This document shows positions 8,832-17,972 of a DNA stretch of 64,000 nt, one piece after another. The position numbers and the translations under genes are program-made. The stretch covers positions 62,001 to 126,000 of the forward strand of contig JAKVCX010000010.1 in the NCBI GenBank assembly GCA_022448525.1, in the 5' to 3' direction. The DNA is from Tenacibaculum sp. (GTDB lineage: Bacteria > Bacteroidota > Bacteroidia > Flavobacteriales > Flavobacteriaceae). Numbering within the stretch: the first letter of the stretch is position 1; every line of letters starts with the position of its first letter. The notes below the pieces were generated by a model. That model was not told where the DNA came from, did no database searches, and was given only the letters and a program-made list of their open reading frames with translations.

Positions 8832-10379
8832 ATGAAAATTTTATTTAAAACCTTATCATTAGCACTAGCGGTTTCTTTAGTTAGCTGTAATGATGATAAC
8901 ACTGGAACTACACCAGTAAATACAGAAGTTAATTTTGCATACGTAAACACCATAAATGTTGGTGGTGAAGGTGCTGCTGAAATTTCTGCATACGATTCTA
9001 AAACTCAAAAACTATTTGTTGTCAATTCAGAAGCAAAAGAAATTTCTGTTTATGACTTAAAAGATGTTGACTCTCCAGTTAAAGCAGGATCAATTCCTGT
9101 TATGTCTGGTGCACCAAATAGTATTAGTACTTATGATGGAAAAGTTGCAGTAGCTCTTGAAGATGCCGTAAAACAAAACGATGGGAAAATTGCATTATAC
9201 AACGCCGAAAATAATACTTTAATTTCTTCTTACACTGTAGGAGCTTTACCGGACATGGTGACTTTCTCTAAAGATGGAAAATTAATTATTTGTGCAAATG
9301 AAGGAGAACCAAATAGTTTATATACAAATGATCCTGAAGGAAGCGTAAGTATAATTACTGTTGAAACTGGTAATGTTACTACTTTAAACTTCTCCGCTTT
9401 TAACAGTCAAGAAGCTTCATTAGAGAACAGTGGTTTTAGAGTATTTGGACCAAACGCTGATTTAACAAAAGATATTGAACCAGAATATATTGCTGTTTCA
9501 GACGATTCAAAAACAGCTTGGGTTTCTTTGCAGGAGAATAACGGATTAGCAAAAGTAAACTTAGTTACAAAAACTATTGAAGGAATATATCCTTTAGGAT
9601 TTAAAGATTATAGTGTTCCAGGAAATGCTATCGATCCAAGTAACAAAGATGATAAAAAAGAATTGAGAAATATTCCTGTTTACGGAATTTATCAACCAGA
9701 TGCTATTACTTATGTGAATATTAATGGAACAGGATATATTATTTCAGCAAACGAAGGAGATGCTAGAGAATATATTGACGATAAAGGAACAGACACTGAA
9801 GATGATGACGAAGAAATCTTTGTAAATGAAGAAAGAATCAAAAAAATTGATTTAGACCCTACTGCTTTTCCAAATGCTGTTGAATTACAAAAAGAAGAAA
9901 ATTTAGGTAGATTAAAAATCGCTTTAGATCTAGGTGACACTGATAATGATGGGGACTATGATAAGCTTTATTCTTATGGAGGAAGATCATTTTCTATCTG
10001 GTCTGAAAATGGTGCTTTAATTTATGATAGCGGAAATAGTATTTCTGAAAAAACATTAGAATTAACTCCTGCTACTTTTAACGATGATGACGGAAGAAGT
10101 GATGATAAGGGTGCAGAGCCAGAAGCTGTAGAAGTTTTAAACATAAACAACGAACGTTACATTCTTTTTGTTGGACTAGAACGCACAGATCAAGTACTAG
10201 TTTATGATATCACCAATCCAACTTCACCAATGTTCCTAAGTATTTTATCTCATAATGGAGATGAAGCTCCTGAAGGATTATTAGTAATCCCGGCTAAAGA
10301 TAGTCCGAATGGAAAAGACCTTCTATTAGTTTCAAATGAAGATAGTGGAACTGTAAGTATATATCAAAACGTACAGTAA
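8832..10379 (+). CDS. Choice-of-anchor I family beta-propeller lipoprotein
   Basis: A 515-residue predicted lipoprotein. I chose the ATG at 8832 rather than one 18 bases upstream because it starts a clean signal peptide, MKILFKTLSLALAVSLVSC, with the lipid cysteine at residue 19. The acidic N-D-D after the cysteine fits the surface-export signal of Flavobacteriia. The body is a repeated beta-strand propeller of the choice-of-anchor I type (segments such as SAYDSKTQKLFVVNSEAKEI and PDAITYVNINGTGYIISANE), related to cell-surface proteins found with phosphoesterases. An acidic insert (DKGTDTEDDDEEIF) and a DTDNDGDYD stretch look like calcium-binding loops. The precise role is unknown. Confidence 0.8.
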   Translation: MKILFKTLSLALAVSLVSCNDDNTGTTPVNTEVNFAYVNTINVGGEGAAEISAYDSKTQKLFVVNSEAKEISVYDLKDVDSPVKAGSIPVMSGAPNSISTYDGKVAVALEDAVKQNDGKIALYNAENNTLISSYTVGALPDMVTFSKDGKLIICANEGEPNSLYTNDPEGSVSIITVETGNVTTLNFSAFNSQEASLENSGFRVFGPNADLTKDIEPEYIAVSDDSKTAWVSLQENNGLAKVNLVTKTIEGIYPLGFKDYSVPGNAIDPSNKDDKKELRNIPVYGIYQPDAITYVNINGTGYIISANEGDAREYIDDKGTDTEDDDEEIFVNEERIKKIDLDPTAFPNAVELQKEENLGRLKIALDLGDTDNDGDYDKLYSYGGRSFSIWSENGALIYDSGNSISEKTLELTPATFNDDDGRSDDKGAEPEAVEVLNINNERYILFVGLERTDQVLVYDITNPTSPMFLSILSHNGDEAPEGLLVIPAKDSPNGKDLLLVSNEDSGTVSIYQNVQ

Positions 10380-10402
10380 TCATTTTAAAATAATACTGTA
10401 AG

Positions 10403-10439
10403 CAATCACCGTTTGACAAAGCAGTGATTGTTTTTTTTT
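10403..10439 (+). terminator. Terminator after the propeller lipoprotein gene
   Basis: CAATCAC / GTGATTG stem with a 14-base loop, followed by nine T residues on the plus strand. The T run reaches the stop codon of the convergent membrane-protein gene. Confidence 0.85.
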
Positions 10440-10944
10440 ATTCAATTTCTTTAAGGATGGACTCTGTAAAGCTTTTTAGTTCATCCATTTGATTTTGCCC
10501 AAAAGACTTCCCTAGTCTACCAATCCAATATAAAGTAATCCATAAAAGCGGTAAAATAATTAACATGATTACAGGAAATGTAATACTATTTCCTAAAGAA
10601 TGATTTGAATAAGCAATGACTGCGAAAATGAAAAAAGCTAAGGCTACACCAAAATGAATAAACATAAATAAGGTCCAAACATGAGGTTTGGGTCCAAATA
10701 ACCCTCTAATTTTTGAAGTATCTTTATTTTCCTCTTCAATTTCCATGTGTAATTGTGGTGACCAAAAATGACTTTCTTTTTCAGGTATATCAATGATTAT
10801 ATGATGATCTACTAATTTAATTCTATACTTCTTTTCATTCCTTATAACTTCAGTAATTTTAGACAGTAATACCTCAGCTGAAAAATTCATTTCAAGCTGA
10901 AATCGTGGTTTCAAAAAAATCTGATTGTATAACTGATCATCCAT
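10438..10944 (-). CDS. Small membrane protein, conserved hypothetical (168 aa)
   Basis: A 168-residue protein with a soluble N-terminal half (about 90 residues) and two membrane segments near the C-terminus (around WTLFMFIHFGVALAFFIFAV and FPVIMLIILPLLWITLYWIG). The frame opens 24 bases further upstream at a TTG codon; I prefer the ATG at 10944 (M-D-D-Q-L) because it is the first ATG. A GTPase gene starts divergently about 100 bases away. I do not recognise a named family; the GPKPHVWTLFMFIHFG segment recurs in flavobacterial proteins of this size as I recall. Confidence 0.6.
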   Translation of the reverse strand: MDDQLYNQIFLKPRFQLEMNFSAEVLLSKITEVIRNEKKYRIKLVDHHIIIDIPEKESHFWSPQLHMEIEEENKDTSKIRGLFGPKPHVWTLFMFIHFGVALAFFIFAVIAYSNHSLGNSITFPVIMLIILPLLWITLYWIGRLGKSFGQNQMDELKSFTESILKEIE

Positions 10945-11024
10945 ATTTACAAGGTTAATATGATACAAGTTAGCGAAAAAAGCATAGTATTTAAAAATAC
11001 TGATGGTTTCCTTTCAGTAAATTG

Positions 11025-11032
11025 TATCTTTG
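11025..11032 (+). promoter_or_regulatory. Promoter -7 box of der
   Basis: TATCTTTG, a match to TAnnTTTG, lies 18 bases before the der ATG and is followed by CCCC at the expected start of transcription. Confidence 0.55.
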
Positions 11033-11050
11033 CCCCAAATTTAAATTTGA

Positions 11051-12358
11051 ATGAGTAGCATTGTTGCCATTGTAGGAAGACCGAATGTAGGTAAATCAAC
11101 CCTTTTCAATAGATTAATTAAGCGTAGAGAAGCTATTGTTGACTCTGTAAGTGGAGTTACAAGAGATCGTCATTATGGTAAATCTGAATGGAATGGGAAA
11201 GAATTTTCTGTGATTGACACAGGAGGATATGTAGTAGGATCAGATGATATTTTTGAAGAGGAAATCAGAAAACAAGTTCAGCTTGCATTAGATGAAGCGG
11301 ATATCATTCTTTTTGTAGTAGATGTAGAACAAGGTATTACACCAATGGATGATGCCGTTGCAAAAATTTTACGTCAAGTAGAAAAACCATTATTTATGGC
11401 TGTAAATAAGGTTGACAATGCAATGAGAGCTGCTGACGCGGTTGAGTTTTACAACTTAGGTTTAGGAGATTACCACACAATTTCTTCAGTAAATGGTAGT
11501 GGAACTGGTGACTTATTGGATGCTATTGTAGAAAAAATTCCAGAACCTACGGAAGACGATAAGGAAAATGAATTACCAAGATTCGCAGTTGTAGGAAGAC
11601 CAAATGCTGGAAAATCTTCTTTTATTAATGCGTTAATTGGTGAAGACAGAAATATTGTAACAAACATTGCAGGTACAACAAGAGATTCAATCGATACAAA
11701 ATATAATCGTTTTGGTTTTGAATTCAATTTAGTTGACACTGCTGGAATTCGTAAAAAATCGAAGGTTAAAGAAGATTTAGAATTCTATTCTGTAATGAGA
11801 GCAGTTCGTGCAATTGAACACTGTGATGTTGCTGTAGTTGTTGTTGATGCCACACGTGGTTTCGAAGGACAAGACGAGAAAATTTTCTGGTTAGCAGAAA
11901 AAAACAGAAAAGGAATTGTAATTCTAGTCAATAAATGGGACTTAGTTGAAAAGGAAACAAATACAATGCGTGATTTCGAAAGAAAAATCCGTGAAACTGT
12001 TGCTCCTTTTACTGATATCCCAATCGTATTTATTTCGGCGTTAACAAAACAAAGAATATTCAAAGCAATTGAAACTGCAGTAGAAGTATTTGAAAACCGT
12101 AAGCGTAAAATTCAAACAAGTAAATTAAACGAAACAATGCTGGAAATTATGCAACACACGCCTCCTCCAGCAATTAAAGGTAAGTTCATTAAAATTAAGT
12201 ATTGTATGCAACTTCCAACGCATACTCCACAGTTTGCTTTCTTTGCTAACTTACCTCAATATATTAGAGATCCATACAAACGTTTCGTAGAAAATAAACT
12301 TCGTGAACATTATGATTTTTCTGGTGTTCCAATTAGTATTTATTTCAGACAAAAATAA
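11051..12358 (+). CDS. der: Ribosome biogenesis GTPase Der (EngA)
   Basis: A 435-residue protein with two tandem G domains, the hallmark of Der, which acts in 50S subunit assembly. Domain 1 starts with GRPNVGKST (about residues 8-16) with DTGG and NKVD; domain 2 starts at about residue 180 with GRPNAGKSS, followed by DTAG and NKWD. The C-terminal KH-like domain ends in the usual basic region. Length matches the family. No clear terminator separates it from the convergent TonB-C protein gene 34 bases away. Confidence 0.97.
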   Translation: MSSIVAIVGRPNVGKSTLFNRLIKRREAIVDSVSGVTRDRHYGKSEWNGKEFSVIDTGGYVVGSDDIFEEEIRKQVQLALDEADIILFVVDVEQGITPMDDAVAKILRQVEKPLFMAVNKVDNAMRAADAVEFYNLGLGDYHTISSVNGSGTGDLLDAIVEKIPEPTEDDKENELPRFAVVGRPNAGKSSFINALIGEDRNIVTNIAGTTRDSIDTKYNRFGFEFNLVDTAGIRKKSKVKEDLEFYSVMRAVRAIEHCDVAVVVVDATRGFEGQDEKIFWLAEKNRKGIVILVNKWDLVEKETNTMRDFERKIRETVAPFTDIPIVFISALTKQRIFKAIETAVEVFENRKRKIQTSKLNETMLEIMQHTPPPAIKGKFIKIKYCMQLPTHTPQFAFFANLPQYIRDPYKRFVENKLREHYDFSGVPISIYFRQK

Positions 12359-12392
12359 AAGGGGATTATAGTTATCTAACTAAAACGAACTA

Positions 12393-13421
12393 TTATTCAT
12401 CTAATTGAAAATCTATAGGTAAAAAGTATTCAACGTTCACATATTCGTTGTTTACTTTACCCGGTAGAAATTTAGGTAAAAGAGTAATTAATCTTTTTGC
12501 TTCTTCCTCCAATAATTTTGCATTTTCTGGTCCAGATGCTGTAATATTTTGTACATATCCTTCTTTATCAACAATAAAACGAACCCAAATTCTTGCTTCA
12601 ATTCCTTCAGAAGCAGCATCAAAGGGATAAACCAAATTTTCTAAAACGTTATTAACGAAAGTCTCTTTTATACATTCTTGTTGAGTTGTAGCCTCATAAT
12701 CTGAACAACCAATAAACACAGGAGCTTCACTTAACTTATCAAAACGAATATAATCTTTAATAATACCATTCGCTTCAGTTTCTTCATAGAACTGCTGAAT
12801 CTTATGATTGGGTAAATTAAAGTTAATGTAAACCTTATGCTTCATTTTAGTTGCTATTCCTTTATGCTTAGCTGGAAGTAATTTTGGTAAACTTGAAATT
12901 AATCGTTTCGCTTCATCTTCTAAAACCTGATGCTTTTTAGAACTTATAATTTTCACTTCCGAAACCTCACCTTTCTCATTTATAACAAATTCAGTTAAAA
13001 CTTTATCTTCTAGACCGTTTTTAAATGCAGATTCCGGGTACTTCAAATTACCATTAATATGATGTTTAATTTGATTATTAAAACAAATTTGCTGCTCATC
13101 TCGGCTTGAGGTTAAACTACAGTCTTCAAATAATGGAATTTGGTCAATCTCTAGAATCGATAGTTTTCTGGATGAAGATTTTTTTACACTTTTCCTTAAA
13201 TTTAAAATATTAGAAGACATTCTTCTTCTTACAACTCTTTTACGAGTAGAAATTTTAACAAACTCTGTTTCTTTAGATTTTTTAAAATTATCGATGGCAC
13301 ATTTTCCAATTGAATTAAGATCTTCCTCTTCATTCTCTGAACTTGTACAAACTTCATTTTGACCTACGACAATTAGGCTCGAAAACACTAATAAAAGTGT
13401 TATATAATTCTTTAGAATCAT
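12393..13421 (-). CDS. Secreted protein with two TonB C-terminal-like domains
   Basis: A 342-residue exported protein. The signal peptide (about 1-20) ends before QNEVCTSSENEEED. Two copies of the TonB C-terminal fold follow, each preceded by a P-x-F-x-x-C-x-(10)-C element: FEDCSLTSSRDEQQICF before the domain at about 125-200, and FIGCSDYEATTQQECI before that at about 260-340. Each domain carries the V/I-x-E-K-G-x-V pattern and an EEAKRLI-x-x-LP-K-x-LPGK end. There is no N-terminal anchor beyond the signal peptide and no proline-rich spacer, so it is not a conventional energy transducer; a periplasmic or outer-membrane-facing role is inferred. A C-run leader stands directly before the start. 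Confidence 0.75.
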   Translation of the reverse strand: MILKNYITLLLVFSSLIVVGQNEVCTSSENEEEDLNSIGKCAIDNFKKSKETEFVKISTRKRVVRRRMSSNILNLRKSVKKSSSRKLSILEIDQIPLFEDCSLTSSRDEQQICFNNQIKHHINGNLKYPESAFKNGLEDKVLTEFVINEKGEVSEVKIISSKKHQVLEDEAKRLISSLPKLLPAKHKGIATKMKHKVYINFNLPNHKIQQFYEETEANGIIKDYIRFDKLSEAPVFIGCSDYEATTQQECIKETFVNNVLENLVYPFDAASEGIEARIWVRFIVDKEGYVQNITASGPENAKLLEEEAKRLITLLPKFLPGKVNNEYVNVEYFLPIDFQLDE

Positions 13422-13434
13422 AATATTGGGGGTT
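13422..13434 (-). promoter_or_regulatory. C-run leader element before the TonB-C repeat gene
   Basis: On the minus strand AACCCCCAATATT runs directly into the ATG, the five-C version of the element seen at 3166-3180. Confidence 0.4.
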
Positions 13435-13581
13435 TAAAATGATAGTAGAGCAATGAGTACTCAACCTATTCTAAGAATTTAAAATAATATGGTTATAACT
13501 ATTAAACTCTCACTTTCTTATTCTTTACTCTTGTTTAACATATACTTTCTTTGGTATTCTGGGTCTTGTTGAATCTTTTTC

Positions 13582-14424
13582 CTATTCAATTTTCACTTTT
13601 TCATATAAGTTGGTAATCTTATTAAAAATTTTGGTTAACGAGTTACTCAACGTATACACTTCTTGATCATTATAGCCTTGTTTAAATACCTTTTCTTTAT
13701 TCTCTTTTATATTTTCCCACATGACGGTAACTTCTCCTAAAGCATTATCAATTCTATCATTGTTAAAACTTGATAATAACAAATCATTCAAAGCGTTATC
13801 AAGTTCCATAAAAACCTCTTTCAAAACATTCTCGGTTTTCTTGTTTTTCAATTCTGGTTTATTAGCAAAATAATATAGCGCTAAACGTTGCGACAGCATT
13901 CGTTGTCTACCTGATTTATTGATAATACTTTTTAATTCAGCATCCTCTTCGGCAATGTAAGAGTCACTTGAACTACCAGTACTACCTTCCGACTCTAAAA
14001 TAATGGCTTCAACAAGGCTATTTGCTTGTTTCAACATAGTCGTATTGGTATTAATTACTTTTTCAGCATTCTTTTTACTTGGAGCTGCATCAACAATTTC
14101 TTTATACTTAGACCAAGTTTCAGATACCGTATTCGCCCTGTTTTTAGTTTTTAATTCTCCCGCATTTTTCTGAAGAATGGAAAGTTGCTTTTCAAAAATA
14201 ATTTTGGTGATTTTTAAATCTTTCTTTGCTTTGAAATCACTTGGATTGTACAATAAATAAAGATATATCTTCCCCATGCGCTGTGTTAGCATTCTTTGCT
14301 TTCCTGAAATGTTTACAGCCTTATTAAAAGTTAATGAACCGTATTTCTTTTCTTGTGAATTGACCAATTGAATTGCAAAAAATACAAGACATGTAAGAGC
14401 TATTTTTCTTAGATCTCTACTCAT
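13582..14424 (-). CDS. Exported protein with two PilJ-type (type IV pili MCP N-terminal) sensor domains
   Basis: A 280-residue protein with a signal peptide (about 1-23, ending before QEKKYGS) and two copies of the PilJ/NarX-type four-helix sensory motif: SGKQRMLTQRMGKIYLYLL at about 40-58 and SGRQRMLSQRLALYYFANK at about 171-189. In NarX the equivalent P-box region binds nitrate or nitrite. Here there is no membrane anchor other than the signal peptide and no signalling output domain, so it is probably a free periplasmic ligand-binding protein. It is transcribed 30 bases after a small exported protein gene, probably as one unit. The ligand is unknown. Confidence 0.78.
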   Translation of the reverse strand: MSRDLRKIALTCLVFFAIQLVNSQEKKYGSLTFNKAVNISGKQRMLTQRMGKIYLYLLYNPSDFKAKKDLKITKIIFEKQLSILQKNAGELKTKNRANTVSETWSKYKEIVDAAPSKKNAEKVINTNTTMLKQANSLVEAIILESEGSTGSSSDSYIAEEDAELKSIINKSGRQRMLSQRLALYYFANKPELKNKKTENVLKEVFMELDNALNDLLLSSFNNDRIDNALGEVTVMWENIKENKEKVFKQGYNDQEVYTLSNSLTKIFNKITNLYEKVKIE

Positions 14425-14454
14425 AATTTCAAAATTAAACGTGTTTTACTTATA

Positions 14455-14811
14455 CTAATATTCTTTTATCTCAAAAGAAGCTATTTTACCATCTGATTTT
14501 AAACGAATTACCATTAATAATGATCCGTTTTCAAAATCTAGTAAATAGTTCTTATCCTCTTCCTCTAAAATCAGTTCATAAGAAGACATTGTTCCTTTAT
14601 TCTCATAAAGACTATCAATTGATTTTTTAAAGGCAACTACTTTCAATTTATTTTTGAGTGCCTCATCGAACTGTTGATGAATTAAAGAAGGGTTCTTTTC
14701 ATTGAATGCTTTTTTAACTAACTCAAGTGTCTCAGTATATTTACTATCTGTTTGTGAAAAAGCTGCAAATTGAAAGAATATAATCAATAAGGAAGTAAAC
14801 AAAATTCTCAT
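14455..14811 (-). CDS. Small exported protein, DUF3887/NTF2-like (118 aa)
   Basis: A 118-residue protein with a signal peptide (about 1-19, MRILFTSLLIIFFQFAAFSQ). The mature part starts with a helical stretch (YTETLELVKKAFNEKNPSLIHQQFDEALK) and ends with beta strands (SYELILEEEDKNYLLDFENG, SLLMVIRLKSDGKIASFEI), the layout of the NTF2/cystatin-like DUF3887 fold. Assignment is by pattern only. It begins a likely transcript with the PilJ-domain gene and has the C-run leader directly before its start codon. Confidence 0.65.
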   Translation of the reverse strand: MRILFTSLLIIFFQFAAFSQTDSKYTETLELVKKAFNEKNPSLIHQQFDEALKNKLKVVAFKKSIDSLYENKGTMSSYELILEEEDKNYLLDFENGSLLMVIRLKSDGKIASFEIKEY

Positions 14812-14825
14812 ATTTCGGGGGGTGA
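14812..14825 (-). promoter_or_regulatory. C-run leader element before the DUF3887-like gene
   Basis: On the minus strand TCACCCCCCGAAAT runs directly into the ATG, a near-exact copy of the AA10 leader (CCCCCCGAAA shared). Confidence 0.45.
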
Positions 14826-15080
14826 TATTTTGTTGTTAATCTCTTCCTAAATTACTGTTTTCAAACACACTACACAAAAATTTTGAAAGAGGAAATCAAA
14901 AAACAGGAAAAACACCCTTATTTTGAAAAAATCTTAAAAATGAGTTCTTTAAGTGAATTTTAAAGGGAATTCCATTACTTAAAAAAATGAAAAAATAACA
15001 TAAATTAACTTTTATTAACTTTTGGGAGGTCTGTTTTTTTTGTTCTTTTGCGCCGACAATCAAAAACACCAATAAGTTCT

Positions 15081-17855
15081 ATGAAAAAATTACTGATTTT
15101 AATTGCTTTAGCTTTTTCTTTTGCGGCTTCTGGTCAGTCCTATAAATTTAGGATTTCAGGTAAAATTCAAACGCAAAAAGAGAAAATGCCAATTGAAGCT
15201 GCGACAGTACATTTAGAGAAAGTTAAGGATAGCTCAATTGTTTCTTATACAATTTCTGATGAAAAAGGATATTTCTCTCTGGAAGGAAAATCTTTCCATA
15301 AAAAAGTAAAATTATTCGTTTCTTTTATTGGAATGGATAACTTTAGTAAAATTATCTCTTTAGATAAAACACCAGAATTAAATCTTGGAGTAATTTCTTT
15401 GAAAGAGGAATCAAATCTACTAAACGAAGTCGTAATTAAGTCAAGAGCTCCAATAACTATAAAAAAAGACACATTAGAGTTTAATGTAAAATCTTTTAAA
15501 ACTAAAAAGGATGCTAATGTAGAAGATTTATTGAAAAAGCTTCCTGGTGTTGAAGTCGATGAAGAAGGAAAAATTACAGTTAACGGAAAGCCAGTAAATA
15601 AAATTCTCGTTAATGGAAAACCATTTTTTGGAAACGACCCATCTATTACTACAAAAAACTTAGCTAAAGAGATTATAGAAAAAGTACAAATCACAGATAC
15701 TAAATCTAAATCTGAAGCATTCTCTGGAGAAAACGGTGATGCAAATAATAAAACAATCAACTTAACTATTAAAAAAGAAAATAATAAAGGTTGGTTTGGT
15801 AGAGTTTCCGCTGGAGGAGGAACTGATGAACGATATGAAGGTGCAACGATGGTTAATCGATTTGACAACAATCAACGTTTTAGTGTTTTAGCCAGTGCAA
15901 ACAACATAAATTCACCAGGTTTTAGTTTTGGTGAAATTCAAAAAATGTTTGGTAATGGAAGCGGTGTTTGGTTTGGAGGTAACGGTTCTTTTGGAGTTGG
16001 CGGAAGACGATTCGGAGGTGGAAATGGAATTATAACTTCAAAAACAGCCGGAGCAACATATGCGGATGAATACGGAAAAGGATTTGATGTAAACGCTGAT
16101 TATTTTTATTCTGGAAGTAATTCGAAAGATGTTTCTCGTAATAATAGAGAATATACTTTACCAGATAGAAGATACTTTACAAATTCAAATTCAAGTTCAG
16201 AGAACGATAATCACAATCATAGTATTAACGCTGAACTTGATATCGAAATAGATTCTACATTTTTAATTAATGTAAATCCATCATTTATATTTAATAAAAG
16301 AGAAAGTGTTTTTAACACATCAGAACAATCTCTGGATGAAAACCAAGTACTAACCAACGAATTTACAAGTAGTTCTATCTCTAATTTCGATGCTAAAAAC
16401 TTTCAAAACAGAATAGATATTACAAAACGCTTTGGTAAAAAAGGATCTTTTATTAAAGCAACGGTAGAGAATCAAATTGATCAATCTGATGGAGAAGATT
16501 TTAATAAATCTACCATTAATATTTTAGGAACAAATCCAAGTTCAGAAATAAGAGATCAAAAGAGTATTGTTGACAATGAATTGAATAGTATACGATCAAG
16601 AATCTCATATCGTATTCCTGTAATCGCGAAAAAGTTATTTATTGATGCTAAATATCGTTTTAGACGTGATGAAAGAACCAATGTTGAAAGTACCTTTGAT
16701 TTTGATAACACTACACAAGATTATAATATTTTCAACACAGATTTAAGTTCTAACTTTACTTATAATGACATTACGAAAACACCATCTATTGACTTTGTTT
16801 ACAATGTAAAAAAATGGAGGTTCAATTTTGAAATTGGTCAAGTAAATAGAACTTTAGAAAATATTGACTTGTTAAGACCGAACTTAAGTCTTGAAAGAGA
16901 TTTCAATAACATAACATTGGACGGAACATTCAGATATCGTTTTGATTCAAAAGCATCTGTGTATTTAAATTATTCTTTAGACAACAATGCACCTAGTATA
17001 AATCAATTACAACCGTTTAGTGATGTAACCAATCCATCAAATATTATTACGGGTAACCCAAACTTAAAACCAAGTCAGACACACAGAGTTTACGCCAACT
17101 TTAATAAATACAACTGGCAAAAAAGAACAGGTTTCTTTCTTTACATGGGAGGTAGTTTAACGAACAATCAAATTGTAAGCAGAACATCTATTGATGATAA
17201 TTTAGTTAGAACCTCATCATATGATAATGCTGATGGAGTATATGATTTTTGGAGTGGAGCTAACTATAATAAAAATGTAAAACTAGACTCTATTACAAGT
17301 ATAAACTTTAGGTTCGGTACTCGTTTAAATGGAAACAGAAGTGTGAACATTTTAAATGATGTTGACAACATCGCAGAAACATTCTCTGTAACTCCTAATT
17401 TCGGTTTTTCATTTAACTGGAATAAAATCGTTTCCATTGAACCAAGATATGATCTTACATTCTCTAAAACATCTTACAACGTAGATTCGTTTTTAGATCA
17501 AGAATTCACAAGTCATAGAGTTAGAATTAGAACAAAAACTAATGTTCCAAAGAAATTAGAATGGAGAAACGATATCAACTATACTTATAATCCTAATGTT
17601 ATTGGATTTAATCAATCTGCATGGTTTTGGAACTCAACATTGGCTTATTCAATCTTAAAGGACAAGGCAACAATTACCCTTAAAGCATACGATTTACTAA
17701 ATCAGAATACTAATGCACGAAGAGTTGCTACGGCAAATTATATTGAAGATTCAGAAAGTACAGTATTACAACAATACTTTATGCTTGGATTTAGCTGGAA
17801 ATTTAACAGTCTTGGAAAAAAAGGAAAAATTAGGGATTACAATTTCAATTTTTAA
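15081..17855 (+). CDS. Outer-membrane beta-barrel protein with carboxypeptidase-regulatory-like plug
   Basis: A 924-residue outer-membrane protein. The ATG at 15081 opens a clear signal peptide (MKKLLILIALAFSFAASGQS); an upstream TTG would add 11 residues and spoil it. After the signal peptide a carboxypeptidase-D regulatory-like domain (about 20-110) leads to a TonB-receptor plug-like region (LLKKLPGVEVDEEGKITVNG, about 150-170, and KILVNGKPFFG). The rest is a long beta-barrel of the OMP_b-brl_3 family with a Gly/Phe-rich loop near 290-320 and a C-terminal aromatic residue. Such proteins are relatives of TonB-dependent receptors; the cargo is not known. The gene stands alone, with a strong terminator 6 bases after its stop. 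Confidence 0.85.
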   Translation: MKKLLILIALAFSFAASGQSYKFRISGKIQTQKEKMPIEAATVHLEKVKDSSIVSYTISDEKGYFSLEGKSFHKKVKLFVSFIGMDNFSKIISLDKTPELNLGVISLKEESNLLNEVVIKSRAPITIKKDTLEFNVKSFKTKKDANVEDLLKKLPGVEVDEEGKITVNGKPVNKILVNGKPFFGNDPSITTKNLAKEIIEKVQITDTKSKSEAFSGENGDANNKTINLTIKKENNKGWFGRVSAGGGTDERYEGATMVNRFDNNQRFSVLASANNINSPGFSFGEIQKMFGNGSGVWFGGNGSFGVGGRRFGGGNGIITSKTAGATYADEYGKGFDVNADYFYSGSNSKDVSRNNREYTLPDRRYFTNSNSSSENDNHNHSINAELDIEIDSTFLINVNPSFIFNKRESVFNTSEQSLDENQVLTNEFTSSSISNFDAKNFQNRIDITKRFGKKGSFIKATVENQIDQSDGEDFNKSTINILGTNPSSEIRDQKSIVDNELNSIRSRISYRIPVIAKKLFIDAKYRFRRDERTNVESTFDFDNTTQDYNIFNTDLSSNFTYNDITKTPSIDFVYNVKKWRFNFEIGQVNRTLENIDLLRPNLSLERDFNNITLDGTFRYRFDSKASVYLNYSLDNNAPSINQLQPFSDVTNPSNIITGNPNLKPSQTHRVYANFNKYNWQKRTGFFLYMGGSLTNNQIVSRTSIDDNLVRTSSYDNADGVYDFWSGANYNKNVKLDSITSINFRFGTRLNGNRSVNILNDVDNIAETFSVTPNFGFSFNWNKIVSIEPRYDLTFSKTSYNVDSFLDQEFTSHRVRIRTKTNVPKKLEWRNDINYTYNPNVIGFNQSAWFWNSTLAYSILKDKATITLKAYDLLNQNTNARRVATANYIEDSESTVLQQYFMLGFSWKFNSLGKKGKIRDYNFNF

Positions 17856-17860
17856 TATTC

Positions 17861-17890
17861 AAAAGCCATCTTTTTTAGATGGCTTTTTTA
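17861..17890 (+). terminator. Terminator of the OMP barrel gene
   Basis: AAAAGCCATCT / AGATGGCTTTTTT, an 11-bp stem with a short T loop followed by a T run. Confidence 0.88.
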
Positions 17891-17941
17891 TGCTTATCCT
17901 GTAACATTTCCCCAATTTATTCGACTAATCTAAACATTTCG

Positions 17942-17949
17942 TAATTTTG
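17942..17949 (+). promoter_or_regulatory. Promoter -7 box of the GAF-domain gene
   Basis: TAATTTTG matches TAnnTTTG and ends 23 bases before the ATG. No -33 TTG at the usual distance. Confidence 0.5.
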
Positions 17950-17972
17950 CAATTACAAAAAGAAGGGAAATA

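Noticed and set aside
15245..15871. A 208-residue minus-strand open frame inside the OMP barrel gene
   Set aside because: It overlaps the plug region of a well-supported protein, has no recognisable domain and no promoter; it is a shadow frame.
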